DNA of 64,000 bases from RGIG990 sp045589455 (GCA_045589455.1 JAZNPC010000070.1:1-64000), one strand, 5' to 3'. Shown: positions 53,018 to 61,978, counted from the first letter of the stretch. Made by a program: numbers and translations. Notes: a model not told the origin generated them from the sequence alone.

Positions 53018-55321
53018 ATGAGATTTAATAATGGTGGCTGGTTGGCTATTGATGGGATAGATAAATTTCATCCTGTAGAGATTTACGATGTAAAGCAAGT
53101 TGGAAATGTCGTAGAGATTTGTGCATTTTTTAAGTTTATTAAAACTAAGGGCGACTTACTTGCTGGACCAATATTTTCGTATGCTATTTCTTCTCCTCTA
53201 CCAGATGTTATTAAAGTAGAGCTTGTTCACTACAAGTATGCAAAAAATCTTGGACCTAAATTTGAACTTCATACCCAAGATGCTTCTCAACCTATTTCTT
53301 TAGAAAAGTCAGATAAAACATATATTGTCCGTAGCGGCAATATGCGCTTAGAGTTTACAGATGTTAATGGCTTGGAAATGAAATTTTTTAGAGGAAATGA
53401 GTTTTTAACAAAGACAACTCCTAACTCTACCTCATATATAGTTTCTAAGGAAGATGAATTTTTAAACGAAAAGCTTGATAAACGCTATATGATGGAGCAG
53501 CTCTATCTTTCCGTTGGTGAGCTTGTGTATGGTTTAGGTGAGCACTTTACTCCTTTTGTTAAGAATGGTCAAACCGTTGATATGTGGAATGAGGATGGCG
53601 GAACATGCTCTAGCCAAAGCTATAAAAATATACCTTTCTACATTACTAATAGAAACTATGGTGTGTTTGTTAATCACACAGAAAAGGTTTCCTTTGAGGT
53701 TGCTTCTGAACTAGTTTCAAAGGTCCAGTTTAGTGTTCCTGGTGAGCGCATTGAATATTACATTATTGGTGGTGATTCTATGCGTGATGTGCTCTCCAAT
53801 TATACAACAATAACTGGTAAGCCTGCACTCCCTCCAAATTGGTCCTTTGGTCTATGGCTTTCTTCTTCCTTCACGACTGATTATGACGAAAAGACAGTCA
53901 TGAGCTTTGTAGATGGAATGCTCGATAGAGGAATTCCATTACAGGTATTTCACTTCGATTGCTATTGGATGAAGGGCTTTGAGTGGTGTAGCTTTGAATG
54001 GGATCCAAAGGTGTTCCCAGATCCAAAGGGTATGATTGAACGCATCCATGCAAAGGGCCTAAAGGTTTGTGTATGGATCAATCCTTATTTGGGTGAGAGA
54101 GCTCCTACATTCAAGGAAGCTGCTGAAAATGGATATTTATTAAAGCGTAAGGATGGCTCTATATGGCAGGGCGATTTGTGGCAGCCTGGCTTGGGTATTA
54201 TTGATTTCACTAATCCAGCAGCTTGTGAATGGTATCGCAGCAAGCTGAGAGCATTGTTGGATATGGGTGTAGATGCCTTCAAAACTGATTTTGGTGAGCG
54301 TATCCCAACAGAGGATGTTGTATTCTTTGATGGCTCTGATCCTAAAAAAGCACATAATTTCTACACACATCAATACAATAAGATTGTCTTTAATGAAATT
54401 AAAAAAATTAAGGGCAAAAAGGATGCTGTTGTATTCGCTCGCTCTGCAACTGCTGGTGGTCAGCAATTCCCTGTACATTGGGGAGGTGATTGCTTTGGCA
54501 ATTATGAGTCAATGGCAGAGAGCTTGCGCGGTGGATTGTCGATTTGTATGTCTGGCTTTGGCTTCTGGAGCCACGATATAGGTGGCTTTGAGAATTTCTC
54601 AACACCAGATGTTTTTAAGCGTTGGGTCGCTTTTGGCTTGCTTTCTACACATAGCCGTTTACATGGTAGCTCATCATATCGTGTGCCTTGGGGCTATGAT
54701 GAAGAGGCGGTTGATGTGACACGCCATTTTGCAAAGCTAAAATGTCGCTTGTTGCCATATTTGCTTGCACAAGCAAAATATACAAGTGAAACTGGTGTGC
54801 CTATGCTTCGCACTATGCCACTAGAATTTACATCTGACCCAGCATGTGCATATTTGGATAGACAATATATGCTAGGCGAGTCTTTGCTTGTTGCTCCAGT
54901 ATTTAGAGAGGATGGTGTGGCAGAGTATTATCTTCCAAAGGGACGCTGGACACACCTTCTAACAGGTGAAGTAGTTGAGGGGGAAGCTTGGTTTTCAAAT
55001 CAATACGATTATTTTAGCTTACCTTTATTTGTTCGCGAGAACTCAATTATTGCATTCAATGACACTGCCACAAAGTCAATTTATGATTATCGAGATAATG
55101 TTGTGCTTCGAGTTTATGAATTAGCAGATGGCACAACAGCATCAGCAAAGGTTTATGGTCAGACTGGTGATTGTGAGCTTGATGTTGTGGTAAAGAATAT
55201 TGATGGCAAGTATCATGTGTCAGCAATGGGTGTAGATAAGCCTTTTGATCTTGAAATTTATTCAAATGGCAGTCTGCTAACAAAGAGCACGCTACAGGGT
55301 AATGGTACAGAAATAATTTAG
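53018..55321 (+). CDS. yicI: GH31 alpha-xylosidase (YicI-like)
   Basis: A 767-residue cytoplasmic GH31 enzyme; E. coli YicI is 772. I start at ATG 53018 (GGAG seven bases upstream) rather than TTG 53006. The N-terminal beta-sandwich is followed by the barrel with VFHFDCYWMKGFEWCSFEWD. The catalytic nucleophile lies in GVDAFKTDFGERIPTED, the KTDFGE motif typical of the YicI branch. The acid/base region is VHWGGDCFGNYESMAESLRG. It releases xylose from the non-reducing end of alpha-xylosides such as isoprimeverose from xyloglucan. The xylBA genes at the left of the window would use the product. It is 10 bases upstream of the MATE gene. Confidence 0.9.
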   Translation: MRFNNGGWLAIDGIDKFHPVEIYDVKQVGNVVEICAFFKFIKTKGDLLAGPIFSYAISSPLPDVIKVELVHYKYAKNLGPKFELHTQDASQPISLEKSDKTYIVRSGNMRLEFTDVNGLEMKFFRGNEFLTKTTPNSTSYIVSKEDEFLNEKLDKRYMMEQLYLSVGELVYGLGEHFTPFVKNGQTVDMWNEDGGTCSSQSYKNIPFYITNRNYGVFVNHTEKVSFEVASELVSKVQFSVPGERIEYYIIGGDSMRDVLSNYTTITGKPALPPNWSFGLWLSSSFTTDYDEKTVMSFVDGMLDRGIPLQVFHFDCYWMKGFEWCSFEWDPKVFPDPKGMIERIHAKGLKVCVWINPYLGERAPTFKEAAENGYLLKRKDGSIWQGDLWQPGLGIIDFTNPAACEWYRSKLRALLDMGVDAFKTDFGERIPTEDVVFFDGSDPKKAHNFYTHQYNKIVFNEIKKIKGKKDAVVFARSATAGGQQFPVHWGGDCFGNYESMAESLRGGLSICMSGFGFWSHDIGGFENFSTPDVFKRWVAFGLLSTHSRLHGSSSYRVPWGYDEEAVDVTRHFAKLKCRLLPYLLAQAKYTSETGVPMLRTMPLEFTSDPACAYLDRQYMLGESLLVAPVFREDGVAEYYLPKGRWTHLLTGEVVEGEAWFSNQYDYFSLPLFVRENSIIAFNDTATKSIYDYRDNVVLRVYELADGTTASAKVYGQTGDCELDVVVKNIDGKYHVSAMGVDKPFDLEIYSNGSLLTKSTLQGNGTEII

Positions 55322-55331
55322 ATTTATTCTA

Positions 55332-56711
55332 ATGTCAGAGTTAGCAAAATCACAAAAAGAGGAGCAACTAGGTTCTGCTCCTATCAGTAAATTGCTTTGG
55401 CAGTTCTCAATCCCAGCTGTGGTGGCGCAGATTGTTCAAGCAATCTATAATGTTGTTGATAGATTATATATTGGTCATGGTGTTAATGAAGCTGCTTTAG
55501 CAGGTTTGACCTTAACCTTTCCATTTATGATGATATTGACATCATTTGGAACACTAATAGGAGTTGGCACTGGTGCACTTGTCTCAATTAAATTAGGCGA
55601 AGGATGCAAGGAAGAGGCAGAGAAGCTGCTCGGGCAAATGGTATTAGTTAAAATTATTTTCTTTATAGTAATACCATTTATTTGTTACTTATTACTCGAT
55701 AAAATCCTTTTGCTTCTTGGAGGAACACCATCTTCAATACCTTATGCTGCAGAATATATGAGAGTTATTCTCTTGGGTAATATTTTTGCCCACCTAGGCT
55801 TTGGTATGAGTGGTATTGTTAGAGCGGAGGGTAATGTTTTTCGCTCAATGGTAGCAATGCTTATCGGAGCTGGAGCAAATATAATCTTAGATCCAATTTT
55901 TATTTTTGGCTTTGAAATGGGTATCCGCGGTGCGGCTTGGGCAACAAATATTTCTATGTTCTTAGCAATGGCATATTGCTTCTGGCATTTTAGCTCAAAA
56001 GCTGCTGTTCTTAAATTTAGACCTCGTAATATGAGGATAGACATTAAGACTCTTCCAAAGGTGTTTAGCATAGGTTTGTCTCCATTTTCAATGCAAATGC
56101 TTGGCTCATTTGTTCAAGGCTTTTTTATCAATGCTTTTTCTTTGTATTCCTCATCTGAGGCAGAGGGTACAATGATGATTGCATTATTTGGTATAGCAAA
56201 TAGCATTATTTTATTAGCAATTATTCCTACCTTTGGTTTGAGCATGGGCTTACAGCCAATTATAGGATATAACTTTGGTGCAAGAAAATATGCACGTATA
56301 GCTGAGGCAATGAAAAAAGCAATTTTAGGTGGTGAGGTTCTTTGCCTTATTGGAATGCTAGGGTGCATGATTTTCGCACCATATCTAATTGCTGCATTTA
56401 CAAGCGAGGCTTTACTAGTTGAAAAAGGACCTTATTATTTGCGGTTGGCATGCTCTGGTTTTATGTTTATTGCTGTGTCTATCATGACGACAACATATTT
56501 CCAATCAATAGGTAGGGCATGGGTTGCAATCCTTTTTGCATTTATGCGTCAGGGCTTGATGCTTATCCCTCTAATTTATTTTTTACCGATGATTTGGGGA
56601 ATACCTGGTGTTTGGTGTGCAGGCCCAGTATCAGATTGCTTAGCAGGACTTGTTGCACTCGTTGTGATTGTATTTGAGCTAAGGAAAATTTCGCGAATTT
56701 TAGAAAAGTAA
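55332..56711 (+). CDS. MATE-family efflux/transport protein
   Basis: A 459-residue polytopic protein with 12 predicted helices, of the NorM/DinF-like MATE family (PF01554 twice). The N-terminal segment has PISKLLWQFSIPAVVAQIVQ and NVVDRLYIGHGVNEAALAGL, and the middle has LGNIFAHLGFGMSGIVRAEG. The conserved SMGLQPIIGYNFGARKYARI in the second half is a strong MATE mark. It exports organic cations or metabolites in exchange for sodium or protons. It starts 10 bases after the alpha-xylosidase stop, without a strong ribosome-binding site, so it is probably co-translated. Whether it transports a sugar-related compound is speculation. Confidence 0.92.
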   Translation: MSELAKSQKEEQLGSAPISKLLWQFSIPAVVAQIVQAIYNVVDRLYIGHGVNEAALAGLTLTFPFMMILTSFGTLIGVGTGALVSIKLGEGCKEEAEKLLGQMVLVKIIFFIVIPFICYLLLDKILLLLGGTPSSIPYAAEYMRVILLGNIFAHLGFGMSGIVRAEGNVFRSMVAMLIGAGANIILDPIFIFGFEMGIRGAAWATNISMFLAMAYCFWHFSSKAAVLKFRPRNMRIDIKTLPKVFSIGLSPFSMQMLGSFVQGFFINAFSLYSSSEAEGTMMIALFGIANSIILLAIIPTFGLSMGLQPIIGYNFGARKYARIAEAMKKAILGGEVLCLIGMLGCMIFAPYLIAAFTSEALLVEKGPYYLRLACSGFMFIAVSIMTTTYFQSIGRAWVAILFAFMRQGLMLIPLIYFLPMIWGIPGVWCAGPVSDCLAGLVALVVIVFELRKISRILEK

Positions 56712-56805
56712 GCTCTATCGAGACTTTCTAGCTTTTAGAAAGGAAATAGTGGGGTATTACACATTCACCCCTTTGAAACAATAACGCCATTATTAAGAAC
56801 GGTTA

Positions 56806-56834
56806 TTGTAATGAGATGAGATGGATGCTATAAT
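56806..56834 (+). promoter_or_regulatory. Promoter of the first Sel1 gene
   Basis: TTGTAA (56806-56811), 17 bases, TATAAT (56829-56834). The same pair recurs at 57941-57969 before the second Sel1 gene. It lies 44 bases before the ATG. Confidence 0.7.
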
Positions 56835-56877
56835 TAGCAATGTTAATTTGATATTTACCAAACAAAAAGGAAGAAAA

Positions 56878-57633
56878 ATGAAAATAAAGCTCTTGATTAT
56901 AGGTGCAGCACTATCAGTGTTTTTATTGAATGCACAGGCATTTGAGAAAATTTCTGCGGAGGAAGCCTTTGAAAAAGGAAACGAATTTTTTAATCAAGAG
57001 AATTACGCAGAAGCAGTAAAGTGGTATCGCAAGGCCGCCGAGCAAGGTGTTGCTGCTGCTCAATACAATTTGGGTGCTTGCTATGCCAGTGGTATAGCCG
57101 TGCCACAAGATTACACTGAAGCTGTGAAGTGGTATCGCAAGTCAGCTAAGCAGGGTTTTGCTGCTGCTCAATACAATTTGGGTGTTTTCTATGCACAAGG
57201 TCTAGGCGTGTCACAAGATTATGAAGAAGCAGCAAAGTGGTGTCGCAAGGCCGCCGAGCAGGACCTTGCTGCTGCCCAATACAATTTGGGTGTTTGCTAT
57301 GACAATGGTCAAGGCGTTCCACAAAGTTACAATGAAGCCGTGAAGTGGTATCGCAAGGCAGCTGAGCAGGGTCATGCTAAAGCTCAATGTAATTTGGGAG
57401 TTTGCTATGCACAAGGTCAAGGCGTACCACAAAGTTACACTGAAGCTGTGAAGTGGTTTCGCAAGGCAGCTGAGCAGGGTTATGCTCAAGCTCAATACAA
57501 TTTGGGTTTTTCCTATACCCAAGGTCAAGGCGTGCCTCAAGATTACGCAGAAGCCGTGAAGTGGTTTCGCAAGGCCGCCGAGCAAGGACATGGGAGTGCC
57601 ATAGAAGCACTTAAAAAATTGGAAGAATATTAA
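56878..57633 (+). CDS. Secreted Sel1-repeat protein 1
   Basis: A 251-residue protein with a signal peptide (MKIKLLIIGAALSVFLLNAQA, cleavage after AQA) and no lipobox. I start at ATG 56878 because AAGGAAG precedes it and because the paralogue starts at the same place; an upstream ATG at 56821 overlaps the promoter. After KISAEEAFEKGNEFFNQENY come five full 36-residue Sel1 repeats (pattern EAVKWYRKAAEQG-xA-x-AQYNLG-x-CY-xxGQGVPQDY) and one partial one. Sel1 repeats form alpha-solenoids for protein-protein contacts in the periplasm or outside. The repeats are near-identical at DNA level, so unit number can change by recombination. Compared with its paralogue it lacks 56 residues after the signal peptide. 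Confidence 0.88.
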   Translation: MKIKLLIIGAALSVFLLNAQAFEKISAEEAFEKGNEFFNQENYAEAVKWYRKAAEQGVAAAQYNLGACYASGIAVPQDYTEAVKWYRKSAKQGFAAAQYNLGVFYAQGLGVSQDYEEAAKWCRKAAEQDLAAAQYNLGVCYDNGQGVPQSYNEAVKWYRKAAEQGHAKAQCNLGVCYAQGQGVPQSYTEAVKWFRKAAEQGYAQAQYNLGFSYTQGQGVPQDYAEAVKWFRKAAEQGHGSAIEALKKLEEY

Positions 57634-57694
57634 GGTGTAATAATCTACCTGTTTTAGTCGGTTATAATAACAATTTAATTGCATACAGTTTTTT

Positions 57695-57726
57695 ACAAAA
57701 GAGGTCGCGACAGCGCCCTCTTTTGT
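57695..57726 (+). terminator. Terminator of the first Sel1 gene
   Basis: ACAAAAGAGG pairs with CCTCTTTTGT around a 12-base loop (TCGCGACAGCGC, itself a weak CGCG stem). The T-run is in the right arm. Identical in plan to the one at 59214. Confidence 0.8.
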
Positions 57727-57829
57727 GCTTTATAATTTTGTGTTAAAAAGAGTAAATAAAAGCTTATCTATTACAAAAGAGTGTTTTTCATGGTTCCTTG
57801 AATTTAGTCGGTTACGAAAAATGCCAATA

Positions 57830-57905
57830 TGTAGTATGCAAAAGTAAATGCAACTTTGCACGACTAAACGCACCAAAACAGGTGCATTTAGTTTTGCAAA
57901 TAACA
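57830..57905. mobile_element. 76-bp miniature inverted-repeat element, copy 2
   Basis: It is identical to copy 1 (49504-49579) except for one base near the right end (TTTTGCAAATAACA instead of TTTTGCAAATTACA). It is flanked by its own perfect 13-base direct repeat AAAAATGCCAATA (57817-57829 and 57906-57918). The related sequence at ~59331-59341, after the second Sel1 gene, keeps the left flank (GTTACGAAAAAATGCCA) without the element, giving an empty-site comparison. It sits 36 bases upstream of the -35 box of the second Sel1 gene. Confidence 0.87.
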
Positions 57906-57940
57906 AAAAATGCCAATAACGCCATTATTAAAAACGGTTA

Positions 57941-57969
57941 TTGTAATGAGATGAGGTTAATGCTATAAT
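57941..57969 (+). promoter_or_regulatory. Promoter of the second Sel1 gene
   Basis: TTGTAA (57941-57946), 17 bases, TATAAT (57964-57969), the same as upstream of the first Sel1 gene. The 76-bp element ends 36 bases upstream and may bring its own effect on transcription. Confidence 0.7.
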
Positions 57970-58012
57970 TAACACAGTTAATTTGATATTTAACTAGCAA
58001 AAAGGAAGAATA

Positions 58013-59152
58013 ATGAAAATAAAGCTCTTGATTATAGGTGTAGCACTATCAGTGTTTTTATTAAATGCACAGGCTACAGATTTATTTGAGTGTATTAAAG
58101 AAGCAGAAATTTGGCTAAAAAGTTCTTATTCAGAGAACCCTGTAACGCTAAAAGTTGGACTTGAACGGCTTGAAAAGATAGGAGCATCTTCTCTTTCTGA
58201 TGAGGAAAAGGTTCAGGAAATCAAAAATATGTTTCCAAAGGCATTTGAGAAAATTTCTGCTGAGGATGCCTTTGAAAAAGGAAACGAATTTTTTAATCAA
58301 GAGAATTACGCAGAAGCAGTAAAGTGGTATCGCAAGGTCGCCGAGCAGGGTTATGCTGCTGCTCAATACAATTTGGGTTTATTCTATGGCATAGGTCAAG
58401 GCGTACCACAAGACTATGCAGAAGCTGTGAAGTGGTATAGCAAGGCCGCTGAGCAGGGTCATACATTAGCTCAATACAATTTGGGTGTTTGCTATGAAAA
58501 AGGTCAAGGCGTTCCACAAGACTATGCAGAAGCAGCAAAGTGGTATCGCAAGGCCGCTGAGCAGCGTTATGCTAGAGCTCAATCCAATTTGGGTGTTTGC
58601 TATTACGAAGGTCAAGGCGTTCCACAAAGTTACACTGAAGCTGTGAAGTGGTATCGCAAGGCCGCTGAGCAGGGTTATGCACTAGCTCAATGTAATTTGG
58701 GTGTTTGCTATGCCCAAGGTAAAGGCGTGCCACAAGATTACACTGAAGCTGTGAAGTGGTATCGCAAGGCCGCCGAGCAGGGGGATGCTCAAGCTCAATG
58801 TAATTTGGGTTTTTCCTATACCCAAGGTCTAGGCGTGTCACAAGATTACACTGAAGCAGTTAAGTGGTATCGCAAGGCCGCCGAGCAAGGTGATGCAGGG
58901 GCTCAATCCAATTTGGGTGCTTGTTATTATTATGGCAATGGTGTGCCACAAGATTACACTGAAGCAGCAAAGTGGTATCGCAAGGCAGCTGAGCAGGGAT
59001 ATGCACTAGCTCAATACAATTTGGGTTGTTGCTATGGAAATGGTCAAGGCGTGTCACAAGATTATGAAGTAGCCGTGAAGTGGTTTCGCAAGGCCGCCGA
59101 GCAGGGACATGCGGGTGCCATAGAAGTACTTAAAGAATTGGGAGAATATTAA
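58013..59152 (+). CDS. Secreted Sel1-repeat protein 2
   Basis: A 379-residue paralogue of the preceding gene with the same signal peptide (MKIKLLIIGVALSVFLLNAQA). After it come 56 residues absent from protein 1 (TDLFECIKEAEIWLKSSYSE on to NMFPKA), a helical segment. The shared KISAEDAFEKGNEFFNQENY follows, then seven full Sel1 repeats and one partial repeat. The exact join at LNAQA/FEKIS in protein 1 suggests that protein 1 lost this segment by an in-frame deletion. AAGGAAG precedes the ATG. Repeat units are more alike between the two genes than expected for old duplicates, pointing to gene conversion or a recent tandem duplication. The ligand is unknown. Confidence 0.88.
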   Translation: MKIKLLIIGVALSVFLLNAQATDLFECIKEAEIWLKSSYSENPVTLKVGLERLEKIGASSLSDEEKVQEIKNMFPKAFEKISAEDAFEKGNEFFNQENYAEAVKWYRKVAEQGYAAAQYNLGLFYGIGQGVPQDYAEAVKWYSKAAEQGHTLAQYNLGVCYEKGQGVPQDYAEAAKWYRKAAEQRYARAQSNLGVCYYEGQGVPQSYTEAVKWYRKAAEQGYALAQCNLGVCYAQGKGVPQDYTEAVKWYRKAAEQGDAQAQCNLGFSYTQGLGVSQDYTEAVKWYRKAAEQGDAGAQSNLGACYYYGNGVPQDYTEAAKWYRKAAEQGYALAQYNLGCCYGNGQGVSQDYEVAVKWFRKAAEQGHAGAIEVLKELGEY

Positions 59153-59213
59153 GGTGTAATAATCTACCTATTTTAGTCGGTTATAATAACAATTTAATTG
59201 CATACAGTTTTTT

Positions 59214-59246
59214 ACAAAAGAGGTCGCGACAGCGGCCTCTTTTTGT
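59214..59246 (+). terminator. Terminator of the second Sel1 gene
   Basis: ACAAAAGAGG pairs with CCTCTTTTTGT, same as the unit 1 terminator, with one extra T and a GCG-to-GCGG loop difference. Confidence 0.8.
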
Positions 59247-59353
59247 GTCTTATAATTTTGTGTTAAAAAGAGTAAATAAAAGTTCATCTATTACAAAAGT
59301 GTGTTTTTCATGGTTCCTTGAATTTAGTCAGTTACGAAAAAATGCCACCCGCA

Positions 59354-59377
59354 AATTGTTTGTTGTTGTTTGTTGAT
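59354..59377. repeat. TTGTTGA heptamer tract 5
   Basis: AATTGTTTGTTGTTGTTTGTTGATA lies between the Sel1 duplication and the kinase operon. Degenerate member of the heptamer family. Confidence 0.4.
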
Positions 59378-59428
59378 AGTGTCGTATGATATACTATTAA
59401 AAACTTCGTGGGGGAGAATACTCAAATT

Positions 59429-60343
59429 ATGGTCTATATAGGTGTTGATGGCGGCGGAACAAAAACTGCTCTTGCTGCTTACGAAAATGGAGAATTGATT
59501 GCGAGCTCAAGAGTAGGTGCTTGCAATTATAATTTCATTGGAGTGGATGCTGCAGTCAAAAACCTAGTTGATGGAATTGCTTCCTTGGGTATCTCATTAG
59601 ACCGTGTTGGAGCAGTTGGCTTTGGAGACCCATCTATCGATGATGTTGTCCCTGATGGAGTAGATACACCGACTGCACAATTCCTTAAGCAGGCTGAGGC
59701 AGCAATTGGTGTGCCTGTATTTATAAGAAGTGATGCCTATATGACGCTTTTTGCATTGTCAGGTGGGGAGGAACCAGCAGTGCTTATGCTTTCTGGCACT
59801 GGCTCAATGGGTATTGCTGAGGATGCTGCAGGCAAAACAACTATTGTTGGTGGCTGGGGTCGCTTAACTAGTGACGAGGGAAGTGGATACTTTATTGCTC
59901 TTGAAGGCATAAAGGCAGCATTACAGGCTGCAGATGGAATTGCCCCTGCAACATCTCTAACAGATGCAGTGGTTGATTATTTTGGTGTAAATAGTCCACG
60001 AGAATTGATTGGTGTTTTTTATGGAGAGATAGCTCCTGATATTGCAGCCTTCTCTCGTGTTGTGGCAGAGTGTGCTATAGGTGGCGATAAGGTAGCAAAT
60101 GAAATATTGCTTCGAGCAGCAGCTTTTCTTGCAGCATACACGCTACGTCTTATTGAGATAAGTGGTGCAAGGCTTGTCGGTGTTTATGGTAGTGTGCTTT
60201 GCAATGACAAGCTGGTACGCAAGGAGTTTGAGCGTTTGGTGCTTGAGAAATATCCTGACATAAGGCTTTGTGGGCCATCAATATCTCCAGAGAATGCAGC
60301 TGCAATTTATGCGCAAAAGCAGCTGTTAAAATCTATTTCTTAA
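59429..60343 (+). CDS. BadF/BadG-type sugar kinase (N-acetylglucosamine kinase-like)
   Basis: A 304-residue ASKHA-fold ATPase (PF01869). YIGVDGGGTKTALAAYENG is the phosphate-1 loop, MLSGTGSMGIAEDAAG the second, and GGWGRLTSDEGSGYFIALEG a very typical stretch of GlcNAc/glucosamine kinases. I start at ATG 59429; GTG 59408 overlaps the GGGGGAG ribosome-binding site. The following genes encode a TIM-barrel isomerase, a SIS-domain protein and an aldo/keto reductase with gaps of 16, 23 and 26 bases, so this is probably the first gene of a sugar-catabolic operon. An amino sugar or its anhydro form is the best guess for substrate. Confidence 0.82.
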   Translation: MVYIGVDGGGTKTALAAYENGELIASSRVGACNYNFIGVDAAVKNLVDGIASLGISLDRVGAVGFGDPSIDDVVPDGVDTPTAQFLKQAEAAIGVPVFIRSDAYMTLFALSGGEEPAVLMLSGTGSMGIAEDAAGKTTIVGGWGRLTSDEGSGYFIALEGIKAALQAADGIAPATSLTDAVVDYFGVNSPRELIGVFYGEIAPDIAAFSRVVAECAIGGDKVANEILLRAAAFLAAYTLRLIEISGARLVGVYGSVLCNDKLVRKEFERLVLEKYPDIRLCGPSISPENAAAIYAQKQLLKSIS

Positions 60344-60359
60344 AAGAAAGGAGCTTGTT

Positions 60360-61220
60360 ATGAGTTTAAATCAAAAACGTATTTTAGGTACACACATTTT
60401 TGCTAATGATGCCAATACTACAGTTGTAGATCAGATTGCTATGCTAAAGAATATTGGCTTTGGTGCATTTTTTACTGAGTGGTGTCCAGAGCATACTGCT
60501 GAGTGGGCAGAGGCGGCCGCAAAGCATGGCATGATTTATCAATCTATTCATTCTCCATTTTGTGGTGAGTATGATGTTAGTAATTTGTGGCGAGGTGGTG
60601 AAGCAGGTGAATTTGTTACAAATAGCCTTATTGAGTGTGTAAGGGATTGTGCAAAGCACTCCATCCCTGTTATGGTTATTCATCCATTTATCGGATTTAG
60701 AGAGCATACACCTACTCAGGTTGGCTTGGATAATTATGCTCGTATAATTGAGATCGCTGAGGACTTGGGTGTAAAGCTAGGCTTTGAGAATGTTGAGGGA
60801 GAAGAATATCTTGCTGCAATTATGGAGCGATTTTGGGCTTCGCCAGCTTGTGGCTTTTGCTTAGATACAGGTCATGAGCAGTGCTATAATGGTGGTAAGG
60901 ATATGATGGCTCTCTATGGTGAAAAGCTATGCCACACGCATTTCAACGATAATCTAGGGATTGTGCTTCCTCCAGAGGCTTCTATTGATGATACGTGGCA
61001 AAACGATTTACATCTGACAATGGGTGACGGGATAGTTGATTGGAAGGGTGTAATGGATCGCATTGATGCTTCTCCGTATGATGGTCCTATAATTTGTGAA
61101 CTATCTCGCAATAATAAACCAAATCGAAATGATCATGATAAATATGCGGCAATGTCGCTTGAAGAGTTTTATCGCTTTGCCTTTGATAGATTAAGCAAGG
61201 TAGTTAATCGAGAAATTTAA
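60360..61220 (+). CDS. Sugar phosphate isomerase/epimerase (TIM barrel)
   Basis: A 286-residue xylose isomerase-like TIM-barrel protein (PF01261). Candidate metal ligands are in FENVEGEEYLAAI (Glu), CGFCLDTGHEQCYNGG (Asp, His), CHTHFNDNLGI (His) and GPIICELSRN (Glu), a full set in the usual order. There is no signal peptide. AAAGGAG precedes the ATG. In this operon it may act on the phosphorylated product of the kinase or on a free sugar acid. It is not closely similar to the other TIM-barrel protein at 12850-13728. Confidence 0.8.
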   Translation: MSLNQKRILGTHIFANDANTTVVDQIAMLKNIGFGAFFTEWCPEHTAEWAEAAAKHGMIYQSIHSPFCGEYDVSNLWRGGEAGEFVTNSLIECVRDCAKHSIPVMVIHPFIGFREHTPTQVGLDNYARIIEIAEDLGVKLGFENVEGEEYLAAIMERFWASPACGFCLDTGHEQCYNGGKDMMALYGEKLCHTHFNDNLGIVLPPEASIDDTWQNDLHLTMGDGIVDWKGVMDRIDASPYDGPIICELSRNNKPNRNDHDKYAAMSLEEFYRFAFDRLSKVVNREI

Positions 61221-61243
61221 TTTAATGTTTATTGGGGGGGATA

Positions 61244-61978
61244 ATGGATACGGTAGAGCAATACGTGCAGGAGGTTAAAAGGCTTATTGATGCTGTCATG
61301 CAAACTCAGCGTGGGTTAATAGAAAGAGCTGCTGAGCTTTCTGCAGAAGCCTTGTGTGGTGAGGGCTTTATTTTTACATTTGGAACAGGTCACTCCCATA
61401 TCCTTGCAGAGGAGATATTTTATCGTGCCGGCGGTTTAGCAAGAGTTTGCCCAATTCTTGAGGATTCACTTATGCTTCACCGTGGTGCAGCAGCAAGCAG
61501 TATGTACGAGCGTGCTCCTGGGCTTGCCGGATTGCTCTTGGATAATGTTGATGCACTTCAATATGGTGGTGTGCTATTTCTTTTCTCAAATTCTGGTTGC
61601 AATACAGTTGCTGTTGAAATGGCAGAGCTAGCCAAGAAACGTGGCTTAAAGACGGTTTGCATCACAAATATTACTCATTCCACTAAAATGAAGTCTCGTC
61701 ACCCTGCAGGCTTGAAGCTAAAGGATGTGTGTGATGTTGTAATTGATAACTGCGGCTGCTATGGCGATGCAGCAATACCTTTTGGGGAGTATAGTGCTGG
61801 TGCAACCTCAACAGTAATTGGCTCAATGATTATGCAGGCAATAGTATGCAGGGCTATTGAGCTTTGCCAAGCAAAGGGCATAACACCTGAGCTATTTAGC
61901 TCTGCAAATACTTTGGGTGGAGACGAAAAGAATGCTGCTCACCTAAAAAAATATAAGCCACTTGTAAAGTCTTTATAA
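61244..61978 (+). CDS. SIS-domain sugar isomerase/phosphosugar-binding protein
   Basis: A 244-residue SIS-domain protein. I use ATG 61244, with a run of seven G as ribosome-binding site (61234-61240); the TTG 12 bases upstream is less likely. The SIS fold is visible in GFIFTFGTGHSHILAEEIFY (~residues 40-60), LFLFSNSGCNTVAVEMAELA (~120-140) with the S-N-S-G phosphosugar loop, and TVCITNITHSTKMKSRHPAG. It resembles the UPF0309 group of SIS proteins. Together with the BadF-type kinase it points to amino-sugar or N-acetyl-sugar phosphate metabolism, for example an etherase- or deaminase-like step. Confidence 0.83.
   Translation: MDTVEQYVQEVKRLIDAVMQTQRGLIERAAELSAEALCGEGFIFTFGTGHSHILAEEIFYRAGGLARVCPILEDSLMLHRGAAASSMYERAPGLAGLLLDNVDALQYGGVLFLFSNSGCNTVAVEMAELAKKRGLKTVCITNITHSTKMKSRHPAGLKLKDVCDVVIDNCGCYGDAAIPFGEYSAGATSTVIGSMIMQAIVCRAIELCQAKGITPELFSSANTLGGDEKNAAHLKKYKPLVKSL

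Larger units (their letters stand above)
56784..59341. repeat. Tandem duplication containing two Sel1 genes with their promoters and terminators
   Basis: Unit 1 (about 56780-57829) and unit 2 (about 57919-59345) share the promoter, signal-peptide region, Sel1 repeats, stop, terminator and the ~100 bases that follow. Differences are the number of Sel1 units, a 56-residue N-terminal insert in unit 2 or its loss in unit 1, and the 76-bp element placed at the unit boundary. The end of unit 2 near 59340 lacks the element. Confidence 0.85.

Noticed and set aside
56821..56877. Upstream ATG for the first Sel1 protein
   Set aside because: It overlaps the TATAAT box and lacks a ribosome-binding site; the paralogue starts at the signal-peptide Met.
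56900..59150. Regular ~108-bp direct repeats that could be mistaken for a CRISPR-like or satellite array
   Set aside because: They are coding Sel1 units in frame with signal peptides and stops; there are no unique spacers and no cas genes.
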